The translations under genes were made by a program, and so were the position numbers. 64,000 nt of DNA from Gymnorhina tibicen (lineage: Eukaryota > Chordata > Aves > Passeriformes > Artamidae). Shown here piece by piece: positions 62,015 to 64,000 of this stretch (position 1 is the stretch's first letter; every line of letters starts with the position of its first letter). The notes beneath the pieces were generated by a model that had not been told where the DNA came from, ran no database searches, and saw nothing but the letters and a program-made list of their open reading frames with translations. The stretch spans positions 100,166 to 164,165 of the forward strand of contig VXAZ01003894.1 in NCBI GenBank assembly GCA_013399875.1, given 5' to 3'.

Positions 62015-64000
62015 GCCACAGCTTCTAGTACAGGAATACAGTCAATATTAAAATAATGAACAGCATTACAAATAGAAAGCAACTCCCCAGCAAACATAAC
62101 ACTTTCACTCCTTGGTTCTTCTACTTCAGCATATTTAAACAAAATAAAACAGCAAATTAATAAATACATTAATTTGGTAAAGCTGAGACTGAATTATAAA
62201 TGGGGTTTATTAGAAGAAAAGGATGGTAATTTAGGTTTTTCTAGTGATTCCCTGGCCAGATTATTGTGTTTCTTTTGCCTTTCTCACTTTCAGTACTACA
62301 CTCGCTGGTAGCTGAAGATACAGATAGAAAGATGGTACTGTAAATATGAATTATGTGAATCATATGGTTAGACCCTTGTGAAAAAAAAAAAAATAAAAGG
62401 GGAGTTGAGAAATGGCTGACTCCATACCTGACCAATTACAGCTTGCATGGTCCCTGTGTCCTGCTGAGCTGAAAGATCGCAATCCATCATATGTAGTCTT
62501 TGAAAAGGAGAATGGGGGTTTCTGGCATGCATCTGTCAATCAACTTCTGCACTCACAACCATCACCAAAAGCAAGGGAAAAAAGTCAAGCTGCTCCACCA
62601 AATAGGATGAAATAGTCATGTGACCTTCAGCACACTCACACACATACATACTTCCATAGAACGTATGAATTTTCTGCAGATATGAAATGACATTGACAAA
62701 TACCCAATACCAAGTAAATAAAGTGAGACAAACAGCTATTCACCAAAGAGAAAACACTTGCTGTAATCTTCAAGCTAAAGATTTAATATACCTAAAAGGT
62801 ATTTTAAACTGAGTGTTTTCTTTAGAGCCTAAACTTTTCAGATAAGGTGATACGATTTTATATATGCAGACAGTGGTCAGAACTTTAACCCCTCGTGTCC
62901 TCTTGCAGCCTCTATTTTTATTCCCCCTCTTTATACTTCTACTTATGGCTTTTCGAGTTCTTGATTTTTTTTCTTTTAAGTTTCTTTTGTGTCAAAGTGA
63001 AGTGGCTTGTGTTGCCTTCTTTGGATTTGCAGAGATTATGAGAACTCGATAGAAAAAAATTGCTAACAGGAATAAAAGGAGCAGGGGCTGAGAAACCTGT
63101 GTCTGTACTCACAAGTCAAAACACCTCACTGCTTTACTCCACCAGAAGTCAAATGTTTTCTTTACTGGAAATATATATTTAAGTATTAGTTTATGTGAGC
63201 TGTGATGAGCACTCAAAATATTAAATATTCAGACTATGTAAATCCTACTTACAGAATCCTTTCCATTTTGAAGGTTAGCAGAGTTTTGGTTCATTCACTG
63301 CTCCACTGAACTGACATAAAATGTTGTTACTTAGGAAGGCAAACATTACCATTTTTTTCAAATGGAAGCAGTTTGTTTCATATATCTGCCCCTCTGAGTT
63401 AAGATTTGCAAGAATTTCCAAGACTATTTTTTATTCTTGTCAAAATATATCAGCCACTTGTCTCCAAAAACTGAGTGTCCTGAACGACACACTGCAGCAT
63501 CGATTGCTGATACGTTATTGGCCAGTGATTGCTGAAGGGTGACATTAATGTAACCTCGTAGCACTTTAACCCTTTGAAGATCAATACAGTCCTCTGGCAA
63601 TATAGTAGAATAACAGCCCATATACTTTTTGCTATATTACAGCTTCATATAAATATTAGTGCATCTTTCTGTCCTCCTCAAATTGAATTTCAGCTACTAG
63701 TGCAAGCAACACACTGTACAAAGAATGTCAGAAGCAAAATGCAGAAAAAAAAAGCAGTCTAGTCTCTAAGCTGAACCTAACACACCCTTTTCATTTCAAT
63801 AAGTTTCTGGCAATATTTTGACATTATTATTTCATTTTTAAAGGCATTGAAAATATTGATCTTAGCTGTTATAGAAATCTGAGAATATCAACAATATTCC
63901 AATTGTAGGCACTTGCCAGTCTAATATTTCCTACCATATAATTTCAAGATTCAACATCCAGAAGTGTTTGGAATGTGATGGAGTGCATGTATATTTGTAT

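Larger units (their letters stand above)
59078..64000. other. Intronic or upstream sequence without recognised genes
   Basis: Complex AT-rich sequence with A-rich simple stretches at 61990-62014 (AAAAATn) and 62381-62397, and a short inverted repeat at 59288-59351. No transposon with clear ends, no promoter-like CpG island and no recognisable exon were seen up to the right edge. Confidence 0.5.

Noticed and set aside
239..64000. Search for the short upstream coding exon expected to encode the usual POU6F2 start peptide
   Set aside because: No ATG-plus-donor matching the mammalian start peptide was found on the minus strand. It probably lies beyond the right edge, or I missed a diverged form.

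Overview
The window reads as vertebrate, and specifically avian, nuclear DNA. It has very low coding density, CR1 (chicken repeat 1) LINE fragments ending in degenerate ATTCTATG-type tails, TG...CA long terminal repeats (LTRs) with 5-bp target-site duplications, and scattered microsatellites. The abundance of ERVL-type solo LTRs resembles songbird or other neoavian genomes more than chicken, but the species cannot be fixed from the sequence. No complete protein gene, rRNA, tRNA or CRISPR array is present.

The one secure coding feature is a 172-bp internal exon at 67-238 on the minus strand. It has consensus splice sites on both sides and encodes the amino-terminal segment of POU6F2 (retina-derived POU-domain factor 1). 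Transcription runs right to left, so bases 1-66 begin the next (downstream) intron. Everything from 239 to 64000 is the upstream side of the exon: most likely one very long 5' intron, or intron plus 5' flank. That fits the gene's large size in other vertebrates.

Layout: 239-37999 is mostly single-copy intronic DNA with a few old CR1 pieces (about 3010, 7692, 13279 and 27498), simple repeats, a possible G-quadruplex tract near 15.0 kb, and a region near 22.1-22.9 kb that looks regulatory. That region contains a short candidate alternative first exon (22502-22553, minus) whose ATG would join in frame to the POU6F2 exon. The interval 38.0-48.2 kb is a transposable-element cluster. It holds three solo LTRs, each with its 5-bp duplication intact, one of them nested in a CR1, together with a 1.1-kb CR1 carrying reverse-transcriptase remnants and further CR1 pieces. 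The interval 48.2-64 kb returns to low-repeat intronic DNA, with a GC-rich patch next to a 21-base A tract near 59 kb that reads on the minus strand as a strong splice acceptor.

No set of genes here works together. The biology of the window is the 5' architecture of one developmental transcription-factor gene and the elements inserted into it. Claims of conservation, promoter use and CTCF binding are inferences from motifs and composition and need alignment or expression data.
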